A stretch of DNA of 64,000 bases, from the NCBI RefSeq assembly GCF_017744955.1, contig NZ_JAGIAG010000001.1, forward strand, positions 1,116,001-1,180,000, read 5' to 3'. Under the pieces are notes generated by a model. It had not been told where the DNA came from. It did not search any database and worked only from the letters and a program-made list of their open reading frames with translations. Origin of the DNA: Dokdonella sp. GTDB lineage: Bacteria > Pseudomonadota > Gammaproteobacteria > Xanthomonadales > Rhodanobacteraceae. Below, piece by piece: positions 8,320-21,591 of this stretch. Positions within the stretch are counted from its first letter, which is position 1. Every line of letters begins with the position of its first letter. A program made the position numbers and the translations under genes.

Positions 8320-10107
8320 ATGTCTTTCGATTTCTTCGGCGGCGACGCCGATGCGCCGCGCGCATTGACGCGGCGCCGTTTCGTGCAAGGGCTGGCCGCC
8401 GGCGGCGCGCTCGCCGCGTTCGGCCTGCGGCCGCGCACCAGCTGGGCGCTGAAAGGCGCCGGCGAGCAGAACGTGCTCGCCGGCACCGAGTTCGACCTGC
8501 GCATCGGCGAGACGCCGGTCAACTTCACCGGGCGCACGCGCTACGCGGCGACGGTCAACGGCTCCGTGCCCGCGCCGATCCTGCGCTGGCGCGAAGGCAG
8601 TACGGTGAACCTGCGCGTCGCCAACGCGCTGCCGGCCGCTTCGGTGTACGGCCACCACACCTCGATCCATTGGCACGGCATCCTGCTGCCGGCGAACATG
8701 GACGGCGTGCCGGGCCTCAGCTTCAACGGCATCGCGCGCGGCGAGATGTTCCAGTACCGCTTCGACGTGCGCCAGAGCGGCACCTACTGGTATCACAGCC
8801 ATTCCGGCTACCAGGAACAGGCCGGCCTGTACGGCGCGCTGATCATCGATCCGGCGGCACCTGAGCCATTCCGCTACGAGCGTGACTACGTCGTGCTGCT
8901 GACCGACTGGACCGACCTCGACCCGAACGCGCTGTTCCGGCGCCTGAAGAAGATGTCGTCCTACGACAACTACGCCAAGCGCACGCTCGGCGATTTCTTC
9001 CGCGACGTGCGCCGCGACGGTTTCGACGCGACGTTCGCCGACCGCCTCGCCTGGGGCGACATGCGCATGACGCCGACGGACCTGTCCGACGTCAACGCCC
9101 ACACCTACACCTACCTGATGAACGGCACGACCTCGCTCGGCAACTGGACCGGCCTGTTCCGTTCCGGCGAGAAGGTGCGGCTGCGCTTCATCAACGGATC
9201 GGCGATGACGTATTTCGACGTGCGCATTCCGGGCCTGAAGATGACCGTGGTCGCGGCCGACGGCCAGTACGTGCATCCGGTCACCGTCGACGAATTCCGC
9301 ATCGCGGTGGCGGAGACCTTCGACGTGATCGTCGAGCCGTCCGGGCAGGACGCGTTCACGATCTTCGCGCAGGACATGGGCCGCACCGGCTACGTCAGCG
9401 GCACGCTGGCGACGCGCGAGGGCCTGCGCGCGCCGGTGCCGGCGCTCGATCCGCGCCCGCTCCTGAGCATGGCCGACATGGGCCACGGCGGCATGGGGCA
9501 TGCCGGCCACGACATGGGCGCGATGCAGGGCATGGACCACGGTGGCGGCGCGATGGCCGGCATGGATCACGGCGGCGCGGCGATGCAGACGCATCCGGCG
9601 AGCGAGAAGAACAATCCGCTGGTCGACATGCAGACGATGGCGCCGGTGCCCAAGCTCGACGATCCGGGCATCGGCCTGCGCGACAACGGCCGCCAGGTGC
9701 TGACCTACGCCGCGCTGCGCTCGCTGTTCGAGGATCCGGACGGGCGCGAGCCCGGCCGCACGGTCGAGCTGCACCTGACCGGCCACATGGAGAAATTCGC
9801 CTGGTCGTTCGACGGCATCAAGTTCGCCGACGCCGAGCCGCTGCGGCTGAACTACGGCGAGCGCCTGCGCATCACGCTGGTCAACGACACGATGATGACG
9901 CACCCGATCCATCTGCACGGCCTGTGGAGCGACCTGGAGGACGAGCGCGGCGACTTCCTCGTGCGCAAGCACACGATCGACATGCCGCCCGGCAGCAAGC
10001 GCAGCTATCGCGTGCGCGCCGACGCACTCGGCCGCTGGGCCTACCACTGCCATCTGCTCTATCACATGGAAGCGGGCATGTTCCGCGAAGTGCGGGTGGA
10101 GGAATGA
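8320..10107 (+). CDS. copA: Periplasmic multicopper oxidase CopA, copper resistance
   Basis: This 595-residue protein begins with a twin-arginine signal (LTRRRFVQG plus a hydrophobic stretch), so it is exported folded. The cupredoxin copper ligands are plain: HWHGILLP and YWYHSHSGYQEQ in the N-terminal domain, HPIHLHGLW and YHCHLLYHMEAGM at the C-terminus. A Met/His-rich insert lies at about residues 385-425, with several MGHGGM- and MDHGG-type motifs like those of PcoA/CopA, thought to bind extra copper. It oxidises Cu(I) in the periplasm. It overlaps copB by 4 bp (ATGA). Distinct from the copper P-type ATPase at 16564, which is also often named CopA. Confidence 0.96.
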   Translation: MSFDFFGGDADAPRALTRRRFVQGLAAGGALAAFGLRPRTSWALKGAGEQNVLAGTEFDLRIGETPVNFTGRTRYAATVNGSVPAPILRWREGSTVNLRVANALPAASVYGHHTSIHWHGILLPANMDGVPGLSFNGIARGEMFQYRFDVRQSGTYWYHSHSGYQEQAGLYGALIIDPAAPEPFRYERDYVVLLTDWTDLDPNALFRRLKKMSSYDNYAKRTLGDFFRDVRRDGFDATFADRLAWGDMRMTPTDLSDVNAHTYTYLMNGTTSLGNWTGLFRSGEKVRLRFINGSAMTYFDVRIPGLKMTVVAADGQYVHPVTVDEFRIAVAETFDVIVEPSGQDAFTIFAQDMGRTGYVSGTLATREGLRAPVPALDPRPLLSMADMGHGGMGHAGHDMGAMQGMDHGGGAMAGMDHGGAAMQTHPASEKNNPLVDMQTMAPVPKLDDPGIGLRDNGRQVLTYAALRSLFEDPDGREPGRTVELHLTGHMEKFAWSFDGIKFADAEPLRLNYGERLRITLVNDTMMTHPIHLHGLWSDLEDERGDFLVRKHTIDMPPGSKRSYRVRADALGRWAYHCHLLYHMEAGMFREVRVEE

Positions 10108-11162
10108 ACGCCATGCATCATCATCCGAACCTCCTGCCTTGCGCCATCGCGCTCGCGCTCGCCTTGTCGAGCGGCGGCGTGCTCGCGCAGGACATGGACC
10201 ATTCCCAGCACCAGGGGCACGCGCCGGAGCAGTCCGAGCCCGCGCACGACCACGCCGCGATGGATCACGGCGCCAAGGCGCCCACCGATGCCGAGTCGCG
10301 GAAGGCTCATGCACAGCACGGCGAACACGCACAGCACGGCGAAGCCGAGCCGTCGGCGCCGGTCGATCACGGCAGCATGGATCACGGCAGCCACGCCGGC
10401 ATGGACCACGCCGCGATGGGGCATTCCAAGCCGGCGGCGAGCAGCGAACCGCGCGAGCCGATCCCGCCCGTCACCGACGCCGATCGTGCCGCCGCGTTTC
10501 CGCCCGGCATGCACGGCCACGAATTGCACGGTTCGCCGATCAATTCCTACTTCCTGCTCAATCGCCTGGAAGCATCCGGTGCCGATTCCGGCGGTGGCCA
10601 GGCCTGGGAAGCGACCGGCTGGATCGGCGGCGACATCAACCGCCTGTGGCTGCGCAGCGAAGGCGAGCGCGAAAACGGCAAGACCGAATCGGCCGATCTC
10701 GACCTGCTGTACGGCCGCGCGATCTCGCCGTGGTGGGATGTCGTCGCCGGCGTGCGCCAGGATTTCAAGCCGGGCGAATCGCAGACCTTCGCCGCGATCG
10801 GCGTGCAGGGTCTCGCGCCGAAGAAGTTCGAGGTTTCGGCGATGGCCTACATCGGCGAACGCGGCCAGACCGCGGCGCGCTTGGAGGCCGAGTACGAGCT
10901 GCTGCTGACCCATCGCTGGGTATTGCAGCCGCTGGTCGAGGTCGAACTGTTCGGCAAGGACGATCCGGCACGCCACGTCGGCTCGGGTCTGAGCACCGCG
11001 GAAGTGGGCCTGCGCCTGCGCTACGAGATCACGCGCCAGCTCGCGCCGTACGTCGGCGTCGTCTACGAGCGCGCATTCGGCGGCACCGCCGACTATCGCC
11101 GCGCGCATTTCGAGAAAGCCGACGAGACGCGTCTGGTCGTCGGCCTGCGCGCCTGGTTCTGA
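10104..11162 (+). CDS. copB: Copper resistance protein CopB, outer membrane
   Basis: This 352-residue protein has a signal peptide ending near VLAQ. A His/Met/Asp-rich segment follows (about residues 30-120), with many MDH and DHG motifs. The C-terminal CopB domain (about residues 135-352) is beta-rich, with ELHGSPINSYFLLNRLE near its start and a terminal ...LRAWF, fitting an outer-membrane barrel. CopB works with CopA to hold or move copper at the outer membrane. The start at 10104 overlaps the copA stop; a second ATG 9 bp later is possible. Confidence 0.93.
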   Translation: MNAMHHHPNLLPCAIALALALSSGGVLAQDMDHSQHQGHAPEQSEPAHDHAAMDHGAKAPTDAESRKAHAQHGEHAQHGEAEPSAPVDHGSMDHGSHAGMDHAAMGHSKPAASSEPREPIPPVTDADRAAAFPPGMHGHELHGSPINSYFLLNRLEASGADSGGGQAWEATGWIGGDINRLWLRSEGERENGKTESADLDLLYGRAISPWWDVVAGVRQDFKPGESQTFAAIGVQGLAPKKFEVSAMAYIGERGQTAARLEAEYELLLTHRWVLQPLVEVELFGKDDPARHVGSGLSTAEVGLRLRYEITRQLAPYVGVVYERAFGGTADYRRAHFEKADETRLVVGLRAWF

Positions 11163-11172
11163 GGAGGCCTGC

Positions 11173-11961
11173 ATGAACACGACAGCGAAGACTTTGCTCA
11201 TGCTCGGCTTGCTCGCCGCCGCCGGCGTGGCCGTGGTGTATTCCGGCGTCTACGACGTCGCTGCGGACGTGCCGCACACGCGGCCCGTGTACGCCGTGCT
11301 CGAACTCGCGCGCGAGCGCTCGATCGCCGCGCGCGCGGGCAGGCTCGAAGTGCCGGACGGCCTCGACGATCCGGCGCGCATCCGCCGCGGCGCCGGCAAC
11401 TACGACGCGATGTGCACCGGCTGCCACCTGAAGCCGGGCGCGCAACCGACCGAGCTGAGCCGCGGCCTGTATCCGGCGCCGCCGGATCTGACGCGCACGA
11501 GCGTGCCGGTCGCGCAGGCGTTCTGGGTCATCAAGCACGGCATCAAGGCCAGCGGTATGCCGGCCTGGGGGCGCAGCATGGGCGACGAGCATCTCTGGAA
11601 CATGGCCGCGTTCGTGCGCCAGTTGCCACAGCTCGACCGCGCCGCCTACGACGCGCTCGTCGCGGGCAGCGAAGGCCACTCGCACGGCGGCGGCGAAACC
11701 GAAGGGCACTCGCACGCGGGCGGCGACGAGGCCACGCCGCACGACGCAGACGCGCCGCACGCCCACGACGGAGCGCCGCACGGTCAGGGCGCGCCACACG
11801 CCCATGACGAAGCGCCGCACGGCGAGGGTGCGCCGCACGGGCACGACGAAGCACCGCCCGCCGCCGCGGCCGAGCAAGGCACCACGCACGTGCACGCCGA
11901 CGGCAAGACGCACGTGCATCCGCCCCGACGCACGCACGCCGACGATGGCCATGCGCACTGA
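11173..11961 (+). CDS. Membrane-anchored c-type cytochrome with a His-rich C-terminal tail
   Basis: This 262-residue protein has an N-terminal hydrophobic anchor (about residues 8-25). It has a single haem c site, CTGCH, at residues 81-85, and the likely distal ligand Met129 in SGMPAWG. The cytochrome domain ends near residue 165. Residues 169-262 form a low-complexity tail of repeated H-S-H, PHAHD and APHG units with about 25 histidines, which looks like a metal-binding extension. It lies 10 bp after copB and in the same operon. A role in electron transfer linked to Cu(I) oxidation or copper buffering is inferred. Confidence 0.85.
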   Translation: MNTTAKTLLMLGLLAAAGVAVVYSGVYDVAADVPHTRPVYAVLELARERSIAARAGRLEVPDGLDDPARIRRGAGNYDAMCTGCHLKPGAQPTELSRGLYPAPPDLTRTSVPVAQAFWVIKHGIKASGMPAWGRSMGDEHLWNMAAFVRQLPQLDRAAYDALVAGSEGHSHGGGETEGHSHAGGDEATPHDADAPHAHDGAPHGQGAPHAHDEAPHGEGAPHGHDEAPPAAAAEQGTTHVHADGKTHVHPPRRTHADDGHAH

Positions 11962-11983
11962 CGTCCACCGAGGAGAACGTTCG

Positions 11984-12490
11984 ATGAAGTCCCGTCCGAT
12001 GAGTCCCCGCTTGCCGATCGCCGTTTCACTCGCCGCCGCGTTCGCCCTGCCGTTCGCGGCGAACGCGCACGACGCCAGGTCCGCCGAGCCCGTCGCCGAC
12101 GCCGTCAGCGCGCAGGCGCAGCCGGCGGTCGCCGTGGTCGAGCGGTTTTCCTCCGCGCTGCAGGCCGGCGATCTCGACCTCGCCGGTTCGCTGCTCGCCG
12201 ACGACGTGCTGATCCTGGAGAACGGCGGCGCCGAGCGTTCGCGCGCCGAATATCTCGGCGGGCACGCCAGGCACGATGCGCAATTCCTGAAGCAGGTGCA
12301 TACGCAGGTGATGCGGCGCACGGCCAAGGCCGAGGGCGACCTGGCCTGGGTCGGCACCGAGAGCGAGCTGCACGGCCGCAAGGACGGCAAGCCGACGACC
12401 GTGCTGAGCACCGAGACGATGCTGCTCCAGCGCGGTGCGGACGGCTGGCGCATCGCGCACATCCACTGGTCCTCGCGACCGAAGCGCTGA
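11984..12490 (+). CDS. Secreted NTF2-like (SnoaL/DUF4440) protein
   Basis: This 168-residue protein has a signal peptide (ending about FAANA). Its single NTF2-like domain runs from VAVVERFSSALQAGDL through LADDVLILENGG to GWRIAHIHWSSR, the usual cone-shaped fold. In this family the pocket may bind ligands or be catalytic; no specific residue can be read as diagnostic. GGAGAA lies upstream of the ATG. It is the fifth gene of the copper operon, between the cytochrome and the DUF411 gene, so a periplasmic copper-related role is inferred from context only. Confidence 0.8.
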   Translation: MKSRPMSPRLPIAVSLAAAFALPFAANAHDARSAEPVADAVSAQAQPAVAVVERFSSALQAGDLDLAGSLLADDVLILENGGAERSRAEYLGGHARHDAQFLKQVHTQVMRRTAKAEGDLAWVGTESELHGRKDGKPTTVLSTETMLLQRGADGWRIAHIHWSSRPKR

Positions 12491-12500
12491 GGAGAACGCC

Positions 12501-13019
12501 ATGTCGATTCGTTGGATGGTCCGCGCGTCGCGGATCTGGCTCGCTCTCGCCTTCGGTGCCGCTGCGTCACCCGCGTTCGCCGCGGCCGAGGCCGCCAGGG
12601 CCGACGCGGCGCTGCCGCCCGTGCTCGTGCACAAGAGCTCGACCTGCGGCTGCTGCGGCCTGTGGGTCGAGCACATGCGCCGCGCCGGTTTCCGCGTCGA
12701 GGTACGCGACGACGAAGACCTGTACGCGATCAAGCAGCGCCTCGGCGTGCCGTACGGCAAGGGTTCCTGCCATACGGCGGAAGTCGGCGGCTACTTCGTC
12801 GAAGGCCACGTGCCGGCGGACGACGTGCGCCGGCTCCTACGCGAGAAACCGGAGGCGAAGGGGCTGGTGCTGCCGGGCATGCCGGCCGGTTCGCCCGGCA
12901 TGGAAATGCCGGACGGCCGCGTGCAGCCGTACGTGGTCGAGCAGGTCGCGCGCGACGGCAGCACGACGGCCTTTGCGCGGCACGAGCGCGCAGCGGGAGA
13001 CCGGGCGGCAGGTGACTGA
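12501..13019 (+). CDS. DUF411 metal-binding protein, periplasmic
   Basis: This 172-residue protein has a signal peptide (ending about SPAFA). The DUF411 domain follows, with the conserved STCGCCGLWVEHM motif (Cys residues near 50-53) and later GSCHTAEVGGYFVEGHVP and GLVLPGMPAGSPGME. The invariant Cys, His and Met residues fit copper or other soft-metal binding. It starts 10 bp after the NTF2-like gene with a GAGGAGAA site, and is the last gene of the operon. DUF411 genes often sit in copper or cobalt-zinc-cadmium resistance clusters. Confidence 0.9.
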   Translation: MSIRWMVRASRIWLALAFGAAASPAFAAAEAARADAALPPVLVHKSSTCGCCGLWVEHMRRAGFRVEVRDDEDLYAIKQRLGVPYGKGSCHTAEVGGYFVEGHVPADDVRRLLREKPEAKGLVLPGMPAGSPGMEMPDGRVQPYVVEQVARDGSTTAFARHERAAGDRAAGD

Positions 13020-13061
13020 CGTCCGCGCCGGTGCCGGTGCCGATGGCGCCGGCGCCGCGCG

Positions 13062-13550
13062 TCAGCCGCCGCTCGTATCGTCGCGCGGCGGCGCGGCGTG
13101 ATCGTCTTCCGCGAACAGGCCGAGTCGCAGCAGCACGAAGGTCGCCGCGGTGGCGATCAAGGCGATGCCGAGGCAGCCCAGACCGACGGTGACGCCGATC
13201 GCCGCGGTCATCCAGATGCCGGCGGCGGTGGTCAGGCCGCGCACGTCGCGTTCGGCGCTGAGCTTGAGGATCGAGCCGGCGCCGATGAAGCCGAGCCCGG
13301 TGACGATGCCCTGGATCACGCGCGAGAGTCCTTCGGTGGAGAAGTTCGCGCCGATGCAGGCGATCACGAACACCGCCGTGCCGAGGCAGACGAGGATGTG
13401 GGTGCGCAGTCCGGCGGGCTTGCGCGCCTTTTCGCGCTCCCAGCCGATCACCGCGCCGAGCACGATCGCCGCGACGATGCGGATGACCGCCTGGCCGATG
13501 TGGCGGAAATCCGGCAGTCCGGTGCCGAGCTCCTGCAGGATCAGATCCAT
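13062..13550 (-). CDS. MgtC/SapB family inner-membrane protein
   Basis: This 162-residue protein has four to five membrane segments. MgtC-family marks are GAVIGWEREKARKPAGLRTHILV, GIVTGLGFIGAGSIL and VRGLTTAAGIWMTAAIGV. The family is tied to Mg2+ limitation, acid or virulence-related stress, without a settled biochemical role. The start at 13550 places MDLILQELG before the first membrane segment, with the GGAG-like sequence upstream; longer readings of the frame are not credible. It converges with the copper operon and lies divergently from the LysM gene. Confidence 0.9.
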   Translation of the reverse strand: MDLILQELGTGLPDFRHIGQAVIRIVAAIVLGAVIGWEREKARKPAGLRTHILVCLGTAVFVIACIGANFSTEGLSRVIQGIVTGLGFIGAGSILKLSAERDVRGLTTAAGIWMTAAIGVTVGLGCLGIALIATAATFVLLRLGLFAEDDHAAPPRDDTSGG

Positions 13551-13740
13551 GGACGCTCCCGTCGGCGAAAAAGGGGCCTTCGATGGTAGTGCGGACGGCC
13601 TGTGGCGAGAACCGCGGCCCCCCTGCGTACGTTCCCTCGGCGTGCCGGGTGCGCGAACGACATAGGGTATCCACCAATGGGCCGTCGATTGCGCGGGGGC
13701 TAGCATCGAGGCGGGATGGGTTCCAGCCAGGATTTCCACA

Positions 13741-15957
13741 ATGGGCACACCGTCGATCGGCAATACCCCACTTACCGCGGCACGGCCGCCCGCATCGGCG
13801 GACAGCCAGGACTTCGTCGCCGAACACGGCGATACGTTCGACAGCGTCGCGCGGCGGCTCGGCGTCGACGAAGAGGCGCTGCGCAAGGCCAATCCGCAGG
13901 CGCTCAATCCCGAAGGGCTCTATCCGGGGCAGCGCCTGACGATTCCCGGGTCGCCGCAGGCGGGCGGCAACGGCGCAGCCGCGCCGGTCGATGCCGCCAA
14001 GCCCGGGCACGCCACGGTCGGTACGAGCTTCAAGGACGGCGCCGCGTCGGTGACGCAGAAGACCACCGCCGCCGATCCGGTGGAAGGGCGCAGCGCGGAC
14101 GCCACGCTCGGCGCGACCGCCGACAAGAACGGCGTCAAGGGAACCGCCCAGTTCACGGCGTCGACGAATGCGCAGGGCGTCGACGGCACGAAGGTCGGCG
14201 GCAGCTCGACGACCACGGCCGGCGCCGGCTTCGACAACAAGGGCGTCGGCGTCGACGTCGTGGCGGACAAGAAAACGACGACCACGCAGGCGGACGGCTC
14301 GAGTTCGGGCACCTCGACCTCGACCACGGGCAACGTCAAGTTCGGCGAGGACGGGCTCAGCTTCGGCGGCAGCCGGAAGAACGGCACCGAGACGCAGGGG
14401 CCCGCCGGAACTCCGGCGAAGGCGAGCGAAAGCACCGAGCACAAGGGCAACCTCACGCTCTCCACGAATTCGATCGGCGGATCGGTCGAGCGCGAGCGCG
14501 CAACCGCCACGACGAATGCGCAGGGCACGACGACGACCACCAAGCACTCACAGAGCGGAAGCGCGACGCTCGGGACTGACAGCTTCAAGATCGAGAAGGG
14601 CGTCGGTATCGACTTCAGCTACAAGAGCCCCGGCGGCGTGTTCGGCGCCGGCGTCGGACTTGCCGTCAACGGCAAAGTGGAAGGCCGCACCGACAGCAAG
14701 GACGGAACGACCACTTCTTCCCTCTCGGCGGAGGCGAGCGCGACCGCGAAAGCCAACGCGTTCCTCGGAGGCAAGGAGGACAAGGCGGCGGCCAAGACGC
14801 CGCTGCGGTGGAGCCTCGAGGGCAGCATCACCCCCGGCTTCAAGGTGTCCGCGGAAACCAAGGTTCCCGATGCCGAGGCCAAGGGCAAGGACACCTCGCC
14901 TCTGAAAGTCAATCCGCTCGATCCGGATTCGATGCCGAAAGGCTCGCAGTTCACGCTGAACACCTCGGCCTTCGTCAACACCGACGTGAAGGCCGGAGTC
15001 GGCCTGGTGAGGGCGCAGACGAAAAGCTCCTCGGAAGACGGCTTCACCGTGGTGGCCGAGAAGACCGACGCGAACCGGATCCGCCTCACCGCCGGCCCGA
15101 CCGCCGCACTGTCGGCGTCCATCGGGGTCGGCGTGGACGTCGGCGTGGCCAGCGCGATGCTCGGCCGCGGCGACAAGTTCGCCGACGCCAAGCTGACCAG
15201 CGCCGAGTTCGATCTCGCCGATCCGCAAGGACGCGCGAGCTATCGCGAAGCGCTGCTGACCGGCCGTTTCCCGACCGACAACGGCGCCGGCGTCGCGGAC
15301 GTGAAGACGATCCAGAAGCTCGACGTCTCGACGCAGGCAAAGCTCGACGGCAAGCTGGCCTCGTTCGACTTCTCCATCAAGGGGGCGGGAAGCACCGCCA
15401 GCGACGTCCTCACCACCGAGCCGGGCAAGCCGGCGACGCGCGAGACGACGCTGCAGTTCGACGACAACGTGGCGCTGGTGATGACGCGCAAGTACGACGC
15501 GAACCAGAACGAGCTGCTCGACGAGCGCCGCTATTCCTACAAGGTCGACATCGACGGCAAGAGCGACTGGCTGGTCTCCTCGCAGTTCATGAAGCTGAGC
15601 GCGCCGGTGCCCAGCGCAGGTCCGGTGAAGAGCGCGCAGCTGACCTACACCGAGAACGACATGCGCGCGCTCAAGGACGGCGCCGAGCATGCGGCGGCCA
15701 AGGACCTCGTCAGTGACGCCGAGGTGCGCAAGCTGAGCGGCGATTCGGTGAACGGCACCTTCGCCGGCATGAAGCCGCAGGACTTCGCCGTCGCCCTGGT
15801 CAAGGGCATGGGCAGCACGAACGGCGCGGACGGCGGGTTCGTGCAGCATCTGAAGAACATCTTCACCGACTCGAAGGTCGTGCGCGGAGCGGACGGGCTG
15901 CCGCAGCTGATCGACGACGCCAAGGCCCAGTTGCCGGGCAGGCTGGAGATTCGCTAG
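13741..15957 (+). CDS. Large LysM-domain protein of unknown function
   Basis: This 738-residue protein has no classical signal peptide. A LysM domain (about residues 24-69: VAEHGDTFDSVARRLG ... LYPGQRLTIPG) suggests peptidoglycan or chitin-type glycan binding. Residues 75-300 are low-complexity, rich in Gly, Thr, Ser and Lys, with repeated units of the type STTT-GAGFDNKGVGVDV and TLGTDSF that look like beta-strand repeats. Residues 280-560 continue as Gly-rich strand-like sequence (FGAGVGLAVNGKVEGR; GVGVDVGVASAML). The last 150 residues look more globular. A strong terminator follows. No export signal combined with a wall-binding domain could mean secretion by a specialised system, or release by lysis. 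Function not known. Confidence 0.85.
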   Translation: MGTPSIGNTPLTAARPPASADSQDFVAEHGDTFDSVARRLGVDEEALRKANPQALNPEGLYPGQRLTIPGSPQAGGNGAAAPVDAAKPGHATVGTSFKDGAASVTQKTTAADPVEGRSADATLGATADKNGVKGTAQFTASTNAQGVDGTKVGGSSTTTAGAGFDNKGVGVDVVADKKTTTTQADGSSSGTSTSTTGNVKFGEDGLSFGGSRKNGTETQGPAGTPAKASESTEHKGNLTLSTNSIGGSVERERATATTNAQGTTTTTKHSQSGSATLGTDSFKIEKGVGIDFSYKSPGGVFGAGVGLAVNGKVEGRTDSKDGTTTSSLSAEASATAKANAFLGGKEDKAAAKTPLRWSLEGSITPGFKVSAETKVPDAEAKGKDTSPLKVNPLDPDSMPKGSQFTLNTSAFVNTDVKAGVGLVRAQTKSSSEDGFTVVAEKTDANRIRLTAGPTAALSASIGVGVDVGVASAMLGRGDKFADAKLTSAEFDLADPQGRASYREALLTGRFPTDNGAGVADVKTIQKLDVSTQAKLDGKLASFDFSIKGAGSTASDVLTTEPGKPATRETTLQFDDNVALVMTRKYDANQNELLDERRYSYKVDIDGKSDWLVSSQFMKLSAPVPSAGPVKSAQLTYTENDMRALKDGAEHAAAKDLVSDAEVRKLSGDSVNGTFAGMKPQDFAVALVKGMGSTNGADGGFVQHLKNIFTDSKVVRGADGLPQLIDDAKAQLPGRLEIR

Positions 15958-15984
15958 CGCTGCCGATGCTTCGCGGCAATGCGG

Positions 15985-16015
15985 AAACGGCGGCGATCGG
16001 GCCGCCGTTTTCTTT
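15985..16015 (+). terminator. Rho-independent terminator after the LysM gene
   Basis: AAACGGCGGC (15985-15994) pairs perfectly with GCCGCCGTTT (16001-16010) around a 6-nt loop, followed by TCTTT. It lies 28 bp after the stop. Confidence 0.85.
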
Positions 16016-16099
16016 CGGCTTCCGGACGGGTCTTGCTGCGCCGGTCGTCCGGCATTCGAGTGTCCGGGCATGACGACGGGTTTTTCGCCGATCGAGGCC

Positions 16100-16130
16100 T
16101 TGACCCTGGACTAAGGTCAAGGGTTGATAC
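16100..16130 (+). promoter_or_regulatory. MerR-type promoter and operator
   Basis: A -35 TTGACC (16100-16105) and a -10 TGATAC (16125-16130) are separated by 19 bp, the over-long spacer that MerR-family activators correct by bending DNA. An inverted repeat, TTGACC-9-GGTCAA, lies between and over them. It sits 35 bp before the MerR gene and should drive both that gene and the coupled ATPase gene, in a metal-dependent way. Confidence 0.8.
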
Positions 16131-16165
16131 TGGCGCCATTCGATCCACGAAAGGCGTCCAGACCC

Positions 16166-16563
16166 ATGAAAATCGGACAACTCGCACAACGCTCGGGTGT
16201 CGGCATCGACACCGTGCGCTACTACGAACGCGAAGGCCTGCTGCCCAAGCCCTCGCGCCTCGCCTCGGGCTATCGCAGCTACGACCTCGGCGATCTCAAG
16301 CGCCTGCGCTTCGTGCGCCGCGGCAAGGCGCTCGGCTTCACCTTGCCGGAAATCCGCGAGCTGCTGGCGCTGTCCCAGCACGGCGACGAGGACATGGCCT
16401 CGATGAAGGCGGCCGCGCAGCAGAAGCTCGCCGACGTCGAACGGCGGCTGGAAGAACTCGCACGCATCCGCGACGGCCTGAACGCCTTGATCGAAGCCTG
16501 CCCCGGACACGGGCTGCTGGAGGACTGCCCGATCCTGAACGCCCTCGCCGAGGAGGAATCGGC

Positions 16564-16567
<4 letters not shown>
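16166..16567 (+). CDS. MerR-family metal-responsive transcription regulator (CueR/HmrR-like)
   Basis: This 133-residue protein has an N-terminal winged helix ([36 protein letters not shown]). A dimer helix follows (about residues 75-113), then a metal-binding loop with two cysteines, ACPGH near residue 113 and EDCPILNAL near residue 122. The CxxxxxxxxC layout matches copper- or other soft-metal-sensing MerR proteins. Its own promoter at 16100-16130 has the typical 19-bp spacer. The stop overlaps the ATPase start (ATGA), so the regulator and the efflux pump are coupled. Cu(I) is the likeliest inducer, inferred from the partner gene. Confidence 0.9.
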
Positions 16568-19236
<2,669 letters not shown>

Positions 19237-19327
19237 TCGGTTCGCGCGAACGCGCCATCCATGCATACGGCGTCCATCGCGGGAAGGACGGCGGAACATC
19301 CGTAAGGCCGCGCAAGCGGACCCCTGC

Positions 19328-19365
19328 AAACGAAGACGGCGGCCTCGCGGCCGCCGTCTTCGTTT
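19328..19365. terminator. Bidirectional terminator, 17-bp perfect stem
   Basis: AAACGAAGACGGCGGCC (19328-19344) and its exact complement (19349-19365) surround a TCGC loop. The arms carry A and T at their outer ends on both strands. It lies between the ATPase gene (plus) and hppA (minus), which converge here, so it can end both. Confidence 0.85.
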
Positions 19366-19410
19366 CCTCGAGCTTGCCGCGCACCGCTTCCGCAGGGCGC
19401 GCCTCGGTGC

Positions 19411-21441
<2,031 letters not shown>

Positions 21442-21591
21442 CGAACCCTCCCTTGACGTACCAGGACGAAAGACGAACAACGGGAAATCGCGAGCAACCG
21501 GCCGAGTATAGCCACGCCATCGCGGCGAACGCATTGGCGCGGCGCAGCAGGCGCGGTGGAGTTCGCGAAAGGCGCGATGCGCCGGGCGCGG

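Noticed and set aside
14548-16071. Long minus-strand frame opposite the LysM gene
   Set aside because: No family motifs and typical shadow composition; the LysM gene has a domain, a terminator and a sensible start.
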